NCBI GenBank assembly: GCA_947496145.1
Contig: CANMBS010000023.1
Span: 19,970 to 83,969 of the forward strand
Source of the DNA: an uncultured Pseudovibrio sp.
Lineage (GTDB): Bacteria > Pseudomonadota > Alphaproteobacteria > Rhizobiales > Stappiaceae
Reading direction: 5' to 3'
Length of the DNA: 64,000 nt
In this document: positions 63,867 to 64,000 of the stretch, one piece after another
Layout of the letters: the number at the start of each line of letters is the position of its first letter
Numbering within the stretch: position 1 is the stretch's first letter
Notes under the pieces: model-generated
Told to the model about the DNA's origin: nothing
The model's database searches: none
Seen by the model: only the letters and a program-made list of their open reading frames with translations
Position numbers and translations under genes: made by a program

Positions 63867-64000
63867 ATGCGTAACGATAATACAGCGCCTTATTCCATTT
63901 ACGGCATGGGGCGTTGGGGGAAGGAGCTTTTGTCTGTGTTGCCAAACGGTGATATTGCGCTGAGTAATCCTTTACTTCCGGAGGCTCCGAAGGTGAGTCT
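63867..64000 (+). CDS. Start of an unrecognised gene, cut by the window end
   Basis: AAGGGG stands about seven bases before the ATG at 63867, which opens MRNDNTAPYSIYGMGRWGKE and stays open to the edge (44 codons). I do not recognise a family. From its position it could belong to the siderophore island (for example a phosphopantetheinyl transferase or an exporter, both absent so far), but the sequence does not show it. Confidence 0.55.
   Translation, partial: MRNDNTAPYSIYGMGRWGKELLSVLPNGDIALSNPLLPEAPKVS

Overview
The window looks like the chromosome of a marine alphaproteobacterium, possibly Pseudovibrio or a close relative. This is inferred from gene content: a pca/pob aromatic pathway with PcaQ, TRAP transporters, a rhizobial-type DUF930 protein, a RIME-like palindromic repeat and candidate RirA-type iron boxes. 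No 16S rRNA is present, so the taxon is not proven. Coding density is high and no insertion sequence, prophage or CRISPR array was seen.

Layout. 1-9.7 kb: start of pntA (cut by the window edge), a FAD amine/amino-acid oxidase facing an orphan TRAP binding protein, a pentapeptide-repeat protein, a LuxR-type regulator, NnrS with a near-perfect FNR/NnrR box, and a DUF930 membrane protein. 9.7-14.1 kb: a glutathione transferase with a Cys-rich tail beside a SigZ-like sigma factor, then korBA (2-oxoacid:ferredoxin oxidoreductase). 14.5-25.4 kb: an unrecognised accessory cluster in two divergent arms. The minus arm has a SABATH-like methyltransferase, a formate/nitrite channel, an EamA transporter, a hot-dog thioesterase and a 1066-residue protein with two fused acyl-CoA ligase domains. 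The plus arm has two paralogous SDR-fold proteins lacking the YxxxK motif, a second glutathione transferase, a flavin-split-barrel protein and an AhpD-like protein. 25.5-39.3 kb: tRNA-Phe, an M20 peptidase, the protocatechuate branch of the beta-ketoadipate pathway (pcaB-F-J-I-G-H-L, divergent pcaQ), a three-gene TRAP transporter and pobA. A 26-bp element is shared by the pcaQ/pcaL promoter and the TRAP promoter. 39.4-41.0 kb: an alpha/beta-hydrolase broken by one in-frame stop, a small unknown gene and a palindromic repeat.

41.1-63.6 kb is a catecholate siderophore island and is the most interesting part. It makes 2,3-dihydroxybenzoate (isochorismate synthase, isochorismatase, dehydrogenase), activates it (DHB-AMP ligase), loads it onto one or both of two free carrier proteins, and joins it to an amino acid and an amine using VibH-like and VibF-like enzymes. 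The six domains of VibF (Cy-Cy-A-C-PCP-C) are spread over three proteins: Cy, Cy-A and C-PCP-C. The first two each end in a degenerate carrier-like domain. EntB/VibB is also split, into overlapping isochorismatase and ArCP genes. Uptake is encoded alongside (TonB receptor, binding protein, two FecCD permeases, ATPase), with an FMN-dependent monooxygenase divergent from the ABC operon. TGAGT-N5-A(C/G)TCA dyads, of the TGA-N9-TCA RirA type, stand before three of the transcription units. The likely product is a DHB-oxazoline or thiazoline polyamine amide of the vibriobactin/agrobactin type. This is inferred from the domain set; the amino acid and the amine cannot be fixed from sequence alone.
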